Assembly: GCF_021917145.1 (NCBI RefSeq)
Contig: NC_061063.1
Coordinates: 5,336,510-5,400,509 of the forward strand
Reading direction: 5' to 3'
Length of the DNA: 64,000 nucleotides
Source: Hypomesus transpacificus
Lineage: Eukaryota; Chordata; Actinopteri; Osmeriformes; Osmeridae
The first letter of the stretch is position 1; each line of letters opens with the position of its first letter. The notes under the pieces were generated by a model. That model made no database searches. It had not been told where the DNA came from and worked only from the letters and a program-made list of their open reading frames with translations. This document shows, one piece after another, positions 13,343 to 29,700 of this stretch. A program made the translations under genes and the position numbers.

Positions 13343-13348
13343 CTCACC
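13343..13348 (-). promoter_or_regulatory. Candidate 3' UTR splice donor after beta-catenin stop
   Basis: The stop codon (13353-13355) is followed within five bases by a donor-like site, ATAG then gtgagc. Vertebrate beta-catenin transcripts are known to have an intron close after the stop, with alternative 3' UTR forms. A possible acceptor (catctgcag) would start the next exon at about 13181. Confidence 0.45.
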
Positions 13349-13352
13349 TATT

Positions 13353-17384
<4,032 letters not shown>

Positions 17385-18442
17385 CGTTCTGTATCACCCT
17401 TAGCCTGCACAGCTTCCAAATCTGCAGGGTAAAATAGTATTTAGGCTACACAAGCACTGGTGTAAAATATCGAGCAGCTAATTGCTAGCTAGCAAGTTAT
17501 AGCATTCCACGTTACCACCTGCTGTAATGTTGGGCAAAACATACTACAACAAATTAAAGAACGCAATGTTGAGTAGGCCTAGTCACCGTCGAAGGATTGT
17601 GCTAGAACAAGTTAATACATTTACCAAACTAAAGAAGCTATGAACAGTTAGTTGGCTACTACTGAACAAAAGGTAAGAAAAATACACCGTGGTGCTTTCA
17701 CAATAATGCAGAGGGTATTCCCAGGCCAGCCTGAACACAATTCGCAATTCAGCTGCACCGAACATCAAAGGCATATTTCACCCCCTCCCCCACCGCACCA
17801 CAACGCCAAGTTACAACCTCTCAGCTTCAGTAAACTCCCAACGCCCCGCACCCTTGTTGTAGCAGAACTCTGAAAATGATCAGTTAAAACGTCAGCTAGC
17901 GCGACTACGACGGACTACATATAATGGAGCCAGCATTAACAGCGGACTAGACGAAAAAAAAATTCTGGTTTGCTTTTATTAGTGGCAAGTATAATTTTAA
18001 CGTACGTTCTTTACTTTCTCAGAGAACCGAACAGTTATGCCGGCTAGATAGCTGGTGGTGCAGCTAGGCGTAGCTAACATAAACAACTCATAATAATGTT
18101 TAACATTAGCAGCTGGTTCATGAAACTATGCTGACCATTTACAGCAGGGTCGGCAATAAATGGAACAACTAGATGCACATGGCAAATACTAAGCACGAGA
18201 GTGACTAAAATTCGTTTTGAAAAGCAGCACTGCGGGGAAAAATCTAGCAAGTTGCTAACTAGAAGCTACTCGCCAGAGTCCGATATGCAGTATATAAGCA
18301 AGCTAAGACCCACTGCACCGGGTAGCCAGCTTTCCCACATCCGAGATGTCTTTGCTCCCGGCTCGACAGCTAGCAAACGTTAAGTAAATAAGCAACGTTA
18401 AACACAACAATAAACGGACATCTGTCAATCTGAAACACTTAC

Positions 18443-18620
18443 CTGGGTCTAAGGTGCACCCTCGTTTTTCTCTCACTGTCTTCCTTCGATGGATTGGCTA
18501 CAATTCCGTGGCAAACCACCACAACACAGCCTTCACTGCAGATCCTTAACAGTGGAGGTATCTAGTCCCCACCCCTTGCTTCTCGGCTCTTGATGGATCT
18601 TGGTGGTATTGCATTTCCGC
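18443..18620 (-). promoter_or_regulatory. Beta-catenin 5' UTR exon 1 and promoter area
   Basis: A strong donor (CCCAG then gtaagt) at 18437-18442 marks the 3' end of a non-coding first exon whose next exon would be 17421-17381. The start site is not visible; 18620 is only a guess. The upstream stretch to about 18900 is richer in CpG than the surroundings, as expected for a housekeeping promoter. Confidence 0.55.
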
Positions 18621-18899
18621 TTTGAAACTTTGCTCGTTCCGGGGATTTTATCCCAAACTTGCCTCTGTCTTCCCCAGTAGGCTATTTTTTGTGTTCTCAA
18701 ATCTGGCTCGAAATACTACGTTTTCACATGATAATTTTTGCTAATTTAAAAAAGAATCCGAAATGGGGAAACCAGCACCCCATTAATATTTTCGCTTAAA
18801 TCAAAGATGGCACGAAGTCGCGAGAACGGCGAGCCACTCCATCCTATTGCGCAAGACCGGACCTGCCGGGAATTACTCATGGCGCGGACGGCATCTCGG

Positions 18900-19562
18900 G
18901 TTTTCAAATCTTAATGCGCCACTGCGCACTTTACATAGAAACTTACGTCACCCTAACTTTAAACAGAGTTAATGCTTGGTCTAAATAATAACAGGATTGT
19001 GGGTGAAATACCTCTACGCCTATAATTCTTCTTTGGATTTGTTTGACCAATTGCATGATCCAACTTAAAGGTGCATACACCGTCACCTACTGTGCTAGAG
19101 TGTGTGGCAAGTCACTGTCTATTGTAACTACATTAAATACTACTCCACACCCCTGTACTCTAAAGAAACCTACCCACCCCTCTATCCCCCACCCACCCCC
19201 AACCACATCAGAGACCTGTCCCACCTCTGATCCGTTCATCTAACATTTCCCATTCTATCATACAGGTTGCCAAACCCCAGCACATGCTCTACTGTTTCCT
19301 CCACCAAGCACCATTAATATTGCATTCAAAGTTTCACAATTATTTTTTGTGAAATAGGAGGTTTGACATCTGGATTATTGATTACAGATATCTATGAGTG
19401 ATGGAGCAAACAGCTAGGTTCCACATGTTACTGTGATTCACTGAAAACTCTGGGGAGGCCTGTAAGTAGGACGTATACAGCCCAAAAAAATTAACAAAAG
19501 AATTTAGAGTTGAAATGTGGATTTATTAAAGAGTAGACAGCATATAAGGCCAAATAAAGATA
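18900..19562. other. Intergenic, nothing recognised
   Basis: No gene, RNA or clear repeat. A C-rich patch lies near 19180-19205. Confidence 0.4.
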
Positions 19563-20130
19563 CACATTTACATTACATTTATGCATTTAGCAGACACTTT
19601 TATCCAAAGCGACTTCCAAGAGAGAGCTTTACAGAAGAGCATAGGTCACTGATCATAACAACAAGGTAGTCCCAAACATTGCAAGCAGCCAAAACATGAA
19701 GAATACATTGTGTAAAACTAAACAAGTGCCAATGGGAAGACCCATAAGAGCATGCAGTTATACAAGTTACAAATTAAAACAACATGAACCCCAAAAAGTG
19801 CAAGACTGTGTAGAAGAACAATCAACAGTAAAATATTTCACAGCGAGTACAAGAGTTCAAGAGTTAACTACGTTATAACTAACCTACAAGAGAAACAAGT
19901 CTCTCAATAAGAGTCATTGTTATCCTGGAGGAAACTAACATCAGGTCCAAACAAGCATTCCTAAGTGCCGTTGTACTCCCGGAACAGGTGTGTCTTGAGC
20001 CTTTTCTTGAAGGTGGGGAGACAGTCAGTGTCCCTGATGGAGGTGGGGAGCTGGTTCCACCATTGGGGGGCCAGGCAGGAGAAGAGCTTGTGTTGGGACC
20101 GGGACATAGCAATAGGATTGATTTTTGTTG
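19563..20130 (-). mobile_element. L2 LINE 3' fragment
   Basis: On the minus strand, 20130 to about 19970 encodes the C-terminal end of an L2-type ORF2 (FSCLAPQWWNQLPTSIRDTD, then TFKKRLKTHLFREYNGT). The same peptide ends the plus-strand element at 63590-63709. It is followed by 3' UTR and the characteristic tail at 19563-19620 (GTCGCTTTGGATAAAAGTGTC on the minus strand), which is also the SINE tail type. Everything 5' is missing, as usual for truncated LINE insertions. Confidence 0.85.
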
Positions 20131-20195
20131 TTGTTGACATTTTGGCCACTCATGATTATAGTATATTTCAAGTTAAGTCACATCAGTACAGTCCA

Positions 20196-20201
20196 TTTAT
20201 T
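20196..20201 (-). terminator. Candidate poly(A) signal for the repeat-protein ORF
   Basis: TTTATT on the plus strand reads AATAAA on the minus strand, about 320 bases past the stop at 20525. This is the nearest such site; it is tentative. Confidence 0.3.
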
Positions 20202-20524
20202 GTCATCTAAAATATACTTTTCATTAATATTGGATATTGAAGATAACAGACAACAAATGACCAAATCTGCATAATATTAGTGAATGTAATTTCAAATAAA
20301 CGTGTTTCAATTATATTGCTATGACACAATTTTTACATCAACAAAAAATAGCCTCCTTCCCACATGCACAAAAGAAAATACAATTGTACTGTTCTTTGGT
20401 CAGGAAAACCAAATGCAGAAAACAAATTGAATTGAATTAAGGAAAATGTTTTATGAAATGCAAGAATAAATCAAATCGGAGGCAGGAATACTCTCTTTAA
20501 ATCTCTTTAAATTATGTGCAGGTC

Positions 20525-21232
20525 TCATTCTGGAAACCTACATGCCAAGTACATGGCATGACCTTTGTTGCAGTTGTTAAGATTTTTGTCATCCATTACA
20601 TAACCGCAGTTCTTGACTCCTTCTTTTGCTTCTGGGTTGACGATGACAGTGAGGTAACCAATGCCCGGGCCGCCAGAGCTGATGTTCTTCCACAAATAAA
20701 TTGGGTCTCCAGATGTTCCTTCATTGAGATTGACATCAACCTTAGTGCATCCCCAATTTATATAGGTCTGGTCGTTTTCAGGGCTCAGGGACACTTCCAG
20801 ACAGCCGAGTGACATTGGGGAGGATGTGCACTGGCGATACCAAATGAAGACCATTTCACCTTCCGCATCGCGATTGATGTTTTCATCCAGCCGGATGTAG
20901 CCTTTTTCAAAAAGTTGTTGGTCGTTTTCAAAGTTGCAGGTTGCAGTGACATCAACTATGCATGGCCAATTTGCCGAATTTGCCCGCTTTATCCAGATGT
21001 GGATCCATGCCCCCCCAGCGTTGCGGTTCACGTCACATTGCATTCTCTCCCAGCTATCTCTGAAGAAATTAACCTCAGTCTCAATGTCTGCGCTAACATG
21101 CACCATTTCTATGGGCGTATCAAACTCTGTTGCCTTTTTGGAGTACCACAGATAGATGGGATCTCCCTTTGTTTCATTATTTAGATTCTTACTTATCTTG
21201 GTGAATCCTGCCTTTGTCAAGCCAGCATCCAT
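20525..21232 (-). CDS. Unknown protein with five MABP-like repeats
   Basis: Intronless 235-aa ORF; an in-frame stop lies six codons upstream of its ATG, so the frame is closed at both ends. Five internal copies share the pattern (N/D)xNxxxxGxxxxLW: NLNNETKGDPIYLWYSK, DVNRNAGGAWIHIWIK, NINRDAEGEMVFIWYRQ, NLNEGTSGDPIYLWKN and NLNNCNKGHAMYLACR. Three are preceded by G-(F/C/Y)-x-(K/R/M)-(I/V/L/D). The motif resembles the VDLNKGAxGxxIYLCY signature of MABP/MVB12-type beta-prism domains, which bind membranes or mediate trafficking. I see no signal peptide or transmembrane segment. I do not recognise the gene. The regular repeats, balanced composition and closed frame argue for a real protein. It could be a lectin-like or membrane-binding factor; that is inference. 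Confidence 0.65.
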   Translation of the reverse strand: MDAGLTKAGFTKISKNLNNETKGDPIYLWYSKKATEFDTPIEMVHVSADIETEVNFFRDSWERMQCDVNRNAGGAWIHIWIKRANSANWPCIVDVTATCNFENDQQLFEKGYIRLDENINRDAEGEMVFIWYRQCTSSPMSLGCLEVSLSPENDQTYINWGCTKVDVNLNEGTSGDPIYLWKNISSGGPGIGYLTVIVNPEAKEGVKNCGYVMDDKNLNNCNKGHAMYLACRFPE

Positions 21233-21276
21233 TCTCTCAGTAACTACTTAGCCTACTCCTAATGCCATGCCTATAT

Positions 21277-21430
21277 GAGATTAGATTAGACTTTATTTGT
21301 CTGTGCAGTAAAACCATAAAACAACATGTGCAGCCTCTAAAACAATACTCACTTTCATATAAACACTCACACAATAAGTAAAATAAGAAAAATATAAAGA
21401 ACATGATCAAGGCCTCCAATATTGCATACA
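21277..21430. repeat. Possible interspersed-repeat end
   Basis: AGATTAGATTAGACTTTATT followed by TGTCTGTGCAG resembles the 3' tails of several fish non-LTR elements (the 'agattcaactttatt' type). The limits are unclear and no coding part is seen. It lies just upstream of the repeat-protein ORF. Confidence 0.3.
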
Positions 21431-23390
21431 TCTAGAAAGTGCAACTGTGTTGGCTGGGGCGTGGGGCATGATTGTTCATTCTGTGATGGCCCTATGAATA
21501 TATCCTTGATAAGGATTTCCTTTCTTTAAGGCCATACCTTGATAGATTAATCTAATGTGTTTTAAACATACTAGTTATAGTGTATTGTATTGTATGTGTT
21601 GATGATTGTAAATTTCGGGGCAATTCAGTTTTTACTGCAAGGCCGAAGTGTTCATTTTATGTTTTTTTCTTATCAATAAATCATTAACTACAGATTAAAT
21701 AACAGTATTATCTGAACTACTCTGACATGCAAATATACCCAGAGTAAAGGAAGTTACAAGATATTGACATCTTCCTAACCACATTTATTTCTCCTAGGAC
21801 AATTCACCACCAAAATGGAACATACTTTTTCTTTTAGCCTACTTCTCAAATACTGCTCCTGAGAAACAACCTATGACTTGTCTCTCTTGCTCTCTTGTCT
21901 CTGTCGCTTTAAGATTCATGTAAGTCTCAACACTTCAGTTCTTTAAATCCAAATAGAAGCTCTTAACAGTTTCTTGAAAGTTTTCTCACGCATTTGTGAC
22001 AGTGGAGGGTATTTCTGTAATTTGCACACAAACTGTAAACAAGTAAAAAAGATGTTTCTCACAGATCCTCCCCTAGCATGAGAGCTTTCCATCCCTGTTG
22101 ACGGCACCACGGTGGCATTCTCCCTCTCCTGCAACACGGTCCTGGCGGTATCTCCTTCGCAACATCAAGAGGATCTGACCATTCCTGACAGATATGACAG
22201 AAATGCCAGTACGCGGTTCTTTATTCCCCATTCATGTTCTAATGAAGTTCTTGAGAAATAACAGACAGAAAGTTGCAGACAAAAAAAAAAACATGAATTC
22301 CGAATAAATACACCTTTAATTGACGGATTGACAGACCTGATTATACAAACGCCACCAACCACGGAGCTTCTGCGATAACAGGGCTGATCAGGGTATTACA
22401 GCGATACGATGACTGTACATTCATCCCACGTGACCCCCCCCTCCCGAGACACACGCCGTTCCTGTTCCGACCCCACCCACCTACCCACAGAAGTAACTAT
22501 GGAGTTGAATTGCTAGCGCGTATATCTATACAAATAAAGCTCACCTACCCCCCCCCGACCCTCCCAACCCCACACCCGTTCAGTACACTGTCTTGTTATC
22601 TCCACATTTTGAGCTGTGTGTGGTTACATTAGAGAGAGCTTGGCCAGACCCTTATTCCAGACCCTTGTCGGTGCATCTATGGATGGTACTTGGGTTTCTG
22701 GCAGGTTTGAATTGGAACAGTATTCATGGTTTCGGTTTGTGGATCCGAGTTAGTGTGTGTTGATCTGTAGTGTAGGCTGTAGGCCAGGTGATCCTGGTGG
22801 CCACAGCATTATACTATATCATGTGTAGTGGAAGAAAATTGTTCAGCTTCATGAATTGAAACCACAAAAGGCCAAAGTCTCTCTATGTACAACTCTGTAA
22901 CTTCTTCCAATCCAGCAAGCGCACGCACACACACACACACACACACAGCAGGCCAGTAACTGTTAGGATCATAATACTGTTGTATTCATCAATCCATTCA
23001 GCCGGAAAATTGAAAAGGTTAGTAACACTTGCCTCAAATTCCTCACTCTCTGTTCCTGACTTTTTCTCTCCTCTCTTTCTCAGGCCATGTTTATCAATAG
23101 TCAAATCCCCACATCTTTAGAACTACTGGCCAAGGCTGCCTTGTCCCACATTAAGCCACATTCACACACAAGAACGCCAACAGTACTCTCTCTCACACAC
23201 ACACACACACATTTCAGTAGCTCCTGCAGTATAAAGAGGATATCATCCCCCCCTCTCTGTCTTACTTCCTTAAGTCCCTCACTCACTAACATTCTCTCTC
23301 CCTTTTCCTCTTCCTGTCAGTTTGTTCCCTTCATTCTTTCTTTCACAGCTCCTCTCGTCGCCTTCTGTCGTAAAGATGAACAGTCCAGTA
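21431..23390. other. Intergenic, no supported gene
   Basis: This lies between the repeat-protein ORF and the dync1li1 3' UTR. It holds a (CA)n run at about 22920-22950, C-rich stretches near 22434-22445 and 22549-22570, and another (CA)n run at about 23190-23210. Some of the right part may be dync1li1 3' UTR; no poly(A) signal could be fixed. Confidence 0.4.
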
Positions 23391-23712
23391 TGAAACGCTG
23401 CCAGATGCTTCCCTGGATGCTGCGGCCCATTTGGGAGGAGAAGAGAGGAGGAGGTAGGGAGCAAGGGATGAGGGAAGGGAGGATATGGAGGTTGGCTGGA
23501 AGGGGGTGTAGACAATGCAGCAGGCCTGAGGCAGGGGGAGTGCTCCCTCCTCTTCTGGGACTCGGGGATAGGGGGGTGAGGATAGTGACAGGGAGGCGTG
23601 GTCGCTCTTCTCCCAAATTCCCACCGTCTCTCTGCGTGACAAGTGGCATGGGGGGGTGGGGTGTGGGAGTTGGGGGGGGTGGGAGGGGGGGGTATGTGGG
23701 CCCCGCCCCCCT

Positions 23713-26700
23713 TCATGTGTCCTGTCCGTCGGTGGGGGTGTCGTTGGAGGGCTCCCCGTCCGTCTCCCGACTGGAGATCCTGTCCAGCTCCGCCTGGACA
23801 TCACTCAGGCCCAGCTTAGACCCTGTGGATCACACCTACAGGTTAACCCCCACCATGGCATATACACCTACCATACACACACACAAGATCTGGACACATG
23901 CACACACAATGTCCCACTACTAGGGCTGATGCAGGGGAACAGGGCAGATCAAGGCACAGTATGGTTACACATACACACATACACACAATGGGACGGAATA
24001 TCCATAAGTATAATGCAACGTGCCAACAGTGTGGGGGGAGGCATGTATCAGAAGAGAAGACGGGAAAGGTTAAAGGTAGGAGTTCGGAGAGAGAGGGAGG
24101 GTTAAAGTCAGGGTTAGGAGTTAGGAGAGAGAGGGAGAGGGAGGGCTCAAGATGGGGGCTGGGAGAGAAGGGGATGGGGGAATATTATAAGGTTTTTAAG
24201 AAGACATGAGCCGAAAGAACTTCACGCACACACACCTTAACGTGGCCAGCATCCTCTGACTAGAGCACGCGCGTGCACGCACACACACACACAGACCATA
24301 CACACAGATGATGAGTCATGGATGAGGACACAGACGCACGCACACACAGACAACAAGTGGTCTGTATGTGAGTGTGGGTGTATCCTCAAGATGGAGGGAG
24401 GGCAGGGGAGCAGGAGAGCACTCTGATCTCAACAGTCGCTCCAACACAACGTCTTTCATCCATGGCTTTACTGATGCCACTGCAGCATGCATGTGTGTGT
24501 CCCACCTGACTTGCGGACAGTCCCTGGAGTGTTGTTACCCCCCGCTGGAGTCCCTGGCCCGCCTGCCCCGGCCTTCTTAGTCAGAAGGCTGTTGAAGAAG
24601 TTAGCCAGCACCCCCTCACTGGTCTGACCTGCTGCAGAGACAGGCAGAACACATTGCAGTCACACACACACACACCATCACACACACACACTCAAGCTTA
24701 CATAATTGCAGGCACACACGCCATTACCTGCTTGGGGCATGGCGTTGGCTACGTTGGCCGCTGCGGAGCGATTACTTGTCCTTGGAGAACCACTGGGAGC
24801 TCTACTGGTGGGGTCCTGCTGTGTATATATACACACACACACACACATACAGTGCCCTCCAAAAGTATTGGAACAGTGAGGCGAATTCCTTTATTTTTGC
24901 TGTAGACTGAAAACATTTGGGCTTGACATCAAATAATGAACGTGAGACCAGAGATCAACGTTTCAGCTTTTATTTCCAGGTATTTACATCAGGATCTGAT
25001 GCACAACTAATAAAATATCGCATTTTGTTTGAATCCACCCATTTGTCATGTGAGCAAAAGTATTGGAACAGATATACTTAAAACATATTTAAGTGAATAA
25101 GACTTAATATTTAGTTGCAAATCCTTTGCTTTCAATAACTGCAGCAAGTCTGTGACCCATTGACGTCACCAAACTTTTGCATTCTTCCTTTTTGATGCTT
25201 TCCCAGGCTTTCACTGCAGCCTCTTTCAGTTGTTGTTTGTTTTGTGGGGTTCCTCCCTTCAGTCTCCTCTTAAGCAGGTAAAATGCATGCTCTATAGGGT
25301 TTAAGTCTGGAGATTGACTTGGCCAGTCTAATACCTTCCATTTCTTGCCCCTGATGAACTCCTTTGTTGTTTTGGCAGTGTGTTTTGGGTCATTATCTTG
25401 CTGCATGATGAAGGCTCTGCCAATCAGTTTGGTTGCATCTTTCCTTAAATTGGCAGACAAAATGTTTCTGTAGACTTCCGAGGTCATTTTGCTGCTGCCA
25501 TCATGTGTTACATCCTCAATGAAGATTAATGAGCCCGTCCCAGAAGAAGCCATGCAAGCCCAAGCCATGACATTACCTCCACCGTGTTTCACAGATGAGC
25601 TTGTGTGTTTGGGATCATGAGCAGTTCCTTTCTTTCTCCAAACTTTAGCCTTTCCATCACTTTGGTAAAAGTTAATCTTTGTCTCATCAGTCCATAAAAC
25701 TTTGTCCCAGAATTTTTGAGGTTCATCTCTGTACTTTTTGGCAATTTCCAGCCTGGCCTTCCTATTCTTCTTGCTAATGAGTGGTTTGCATCTTCTGGTG
25801 TAGCCCTTGTACTTTTGTTCATGAAGTCTTCTGCGAACAGTAGATAGTGATACCTTCACTCCTGCCATCTGGAGGTTGTTGCTGATCTCACTAACAGTTG
25901 TTTTAGGGTCTTTCTTTACAGCTCTCACAATGTTTCTGTCATCAACTGCTGATGTTTTCCTTGGTCTACCTGTTCGACGTCTGTTACTTAGTACACCAGT
26001 AGTTTTCTTCTTCTTCAGGACATTCCAAATGGTTGTACTGGCTATGGCCAATGTTTCTGCAATGGCTCTGATTGATTTTCCATCTTCTCTAAGACTCACA
26101 ATTGCTTGTTTTTCACCCAAAGACAGCGCTCTGGTTTTCATGTTGTTTTCACCTCTGAATACAGTCTGCATAGACAAAACCTATCTTACCCAATCTGAAC
26201 CTGAGTGTAGACATTCAGTGGTATTTATTGATTGAATAATGTATGTAATAGGACACACCTGGGCAACAAAACACACCTGTCAGTCACATGTTCCAATACT
26301 TTTGCTCACGTGACAAATGGGTGGGTTCGAACAAAAAGGTGATATTTTCTAATTTGTGCATCAGATCCTGATGTAAATACCTGGAAATAAAAGCTGAAAC
26401 GTTGATCTCTGGTTTCACATTCATCGTTTGATGTCAAGCCCAAATGTTTTCAGTCTACAGCAAAAATAAAGGAATTCGCCTCACTGTTCCAATACTTTTG
26501 GAGGGCACTGTATAAAGCAGTGTTTCCCCCAGATTAGAAAGCAATTTGTGGGGGTCGTCGGCACGTGTCTGACCGGGGGGGGGGGACAAAATAATTCCTT
26601 CGTTAATAATTTGTTACACAGAACTCTATTATATTAAATATTAATAAAAAATTATTCACACCATCACATGAGTTCCCTTGTCCTGAGACCTGATTTCTTA

Positions 26701-29700
26701 CCTGCCTGTTTCTACATCTGTTTGTCCACCTCACCTGTTGCTTCAGCTGGCTCTCTTGGAGCAGCATGTTGGATGCTGTCCTCCTCTCCTACTCTTTCTT
26801 CAATGCCTAACAAATCTTTCTTTTTCTCCCTGACGCTTTCTTTCTGCTTGTTCGAAGGTACCTAGTGAAAAGTAGCCTCAACGTTCCTAGACTTTTAGCT
26901 ACGCTACTAATGCAGCTCGCTGTTTTCGCTGTGTCTTACTAGAACGGCGGTTCTACGTCGTTGCTAACGTGTGCTGACGTTGTGACTGTGTGTGTGTGTG
27001 TGAGTGAGAAAGAGAGACGCGTGAGTGACAGAGAGACGGAGGGAGAGCAGGGAAAGGAAATGCAGCTGAAAGAAATACACTGCGTGTTTTAAATAGCATT
27101 AAAAAGTGTTTTATAACGAAACGCAATATGTGGCGGCCACAAATGAGTCTATATGTGGGGAAACACTGTAAAGAGATGCTGTCAGATACTGATAGAGAGC
27201 AGGAGGGAGAGAAAGAGAGAGCGGGAGACTCACCCCTGGGCGTCCTGCAGTCACAGGAGGCTGTTTGGCGAGCAGCGACTAAAACAAGACACATACACTG
27301 GTGTCAGAGACTGGCACGAGGGACAAAGTGCATCACTAATACACACACACACAACTCACCTGCAATTTCACAAGAAACACCTGGTCGTCTTCCGCTTGAA
27401 TTTCCTTTTCATGAACAAACTGGTGAGACGAGAGAGAGCGAGTGAGAGAAAGAGATGTGTAATTATATTAGATTATAGTCATGATACTGTATGAGACATG
27501 AACAGAGGGACTGGACAGATAGGGTCAGGGTTGGGGGAAGTCTTACCTTTCTGACCGGGGGCTTCACTATGACTTCTTCAAAATTGTCATCTGCTTTCAG
27601 CGTCTGGAAGTTCTCATGCAATATGGCGATCTTCTTTTCGTTGTCCCACCCTGAGGGTCTGGAAGGTGACACACACACACACACAGTGCCACATTAACAA
27701 CACATACCCACACACACAGGCTTAATGTAACAATGACGTACACGCACGCAGGCTTACATGAAGACGGCGTCTCTCTCCACCACCTGTGCGGGGCAGTGGA
27801 AGGGGAAGCTGTACAGTCTATGGACCAGGTATTTGTAGAGCACATCCAGGTTCTTCATCTCCTTCACCGATGTGTACAGGAGAGTGGCTCCATCTGCCAC
27901 AGCGAGTCAAGGACCACCGCCCAGCTACGCTGCCTCACTGGAGGCAGAGAGAGCCCCTAGCTACTGACTCGATGAGGCAGAAACCACCCAGCTATCCTGA
28001 CTCAATGAGGCAGAGATCACCTACTGTGGCTACACTGACTCAATGAGGGAGCGAGAGCAGCCAGCTGTACTGACTCACGGAGACAGAGATGTGGGGGGGG
28101 GGGGGGGGGGGGGGGTAGGTCATAGGTCACAGTGACAAGGATACACTGCAGACAGAAGCGTCGGATGTGTGATTGGATGAAGTCCAGGTGTTCGTCTCTG
28201 TAGTCGTGTTCCTTCTCCAGGGTGCTGATGGCGTCACACTGTGGGGGCACAGGGGAACGCTGTTTCACAACATCCACGGTGTGTGTTTGTGTGCATGCGT
28301 GTGTGTGTGTATACATGTGTAGTCACATCGCTCGTCAGAGTCACTTATACAGAGTTGTGAGTTTAACCAATGTAACTCTTTTACACACGCTCATGTGACG
28401 CTTAACAACATCTTAAGACCATAGGAATGCATGTGTGTCTAAATGCAGACTGTGTCCAGAGGAATGTTGTGTGTGCGCGAGTGTGTGTGTGAGAAAATCG
28501 GTGCTGAATTCAACCACAAATCTCACGTGTGTATGTGTGTTCAAAGCTTAAAACCATAAACAGCTGCAGGGTTTGTGTGTATGAGGTGTGTGTGTACCTT
28601 AGTGCAGACTACAACCATAGGAAGGCCCAGGTTGTGTGTGAGTGTGTTTTCTCCCAGTGGCAGCAGAACACTCTCCTCCTCCTCAGTCCTCCTCTGGGGG
28701 GTACCCTCTTCACTGCCTGGCTCCACATACTCCTGGAACTGCTTCACCACTAGACACACACACACACACACACACAGTAAATAATGGATTTTGCCTATAT
28801 TACAATCATAGAAACACCAGTGAGTGTGAGTGTGTGTGAGAGTGTGTGTGTCTGTGTGTGTGTGAGTATATCCATGCTGCCGTTTCAAGCTGCTCCGAGT
28901 GCCTCACATCTGTGCTCCAGCTCCCTCAGCGTTTCCGGGGTAACCCGCAGCTTGTCAATGTGTTCCCTGGCGACGGCGGCCCACTTCTGCAGCGAGTCCA
29001 GAGCGTTCCACGGCCGGGACATGTCCAGCGTGATGAGCAGCAACGAGTCGCCCACCGCCTCCACTGGCACTGCCACACCCTGGAGACCCTTGTGGTAGAG
29101 GTCTCCGTCCAACACCCAGGCGTTACACCTGGTCTGGTCTGGAACGCACACACCATTATCACACACACACAGTTATCACACACACACACACAGTTATTGC
29201 TCATATTCAACTCATTTACTTACAACATACCTGCATATGTGTATGATCTAGCACGGGGACTGTTTATCTTACTGGATCTTCTAGAAGGCTCTACTGACGA
29301 TCACTGGAATGCCCAGCTGGTTCACTTACTTTAGACTAACATCATTAATGTGAGTATCTTTGGCTAAAGGACTCAAATGTAATGTAGGGTTGGAAAATGT
29401 GTCTGTAAAATACATCACAGACAAAAGCTGTATGGTAGAGCTGTGATTGGTTACCGTCAATGTCGTCATCATGGACACTGAAGTACAGGTATTCCAGACC
29501 ACGCCCTTTCATGTACTCCTCCACCCCCTGTAGCTTAGCAACCAGGGTGGTCTTCCCCGAACCCACCTCACCTGTACACACACACACACACACACAAGCA
29601 GAGAATCAACAGCAGCAAAGGCAGTAGCACTGCCCACAGCTACTCCAGCATTGTGGGTCTTTACCAGACTATGCTCTGGCCTTTGCCCTAAATACAGACC

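Noticed and set aside
20525-21232. Repeat-protein ORF as a transposon product
   Set aside because: No terminal repeats, RT, integrase or transposase motifs. The neighbouring L2 fragment ends about 400 bases away and is unrelated in sequence.
23343-23804. Pro/Ser-rich frames over the dync1li1 3' end
   Set aside because: Low-complexity G/C-rich 3' UTR read in the wrong frame. The true last exon (23822-23713) ends with TDGQDT and a stop.
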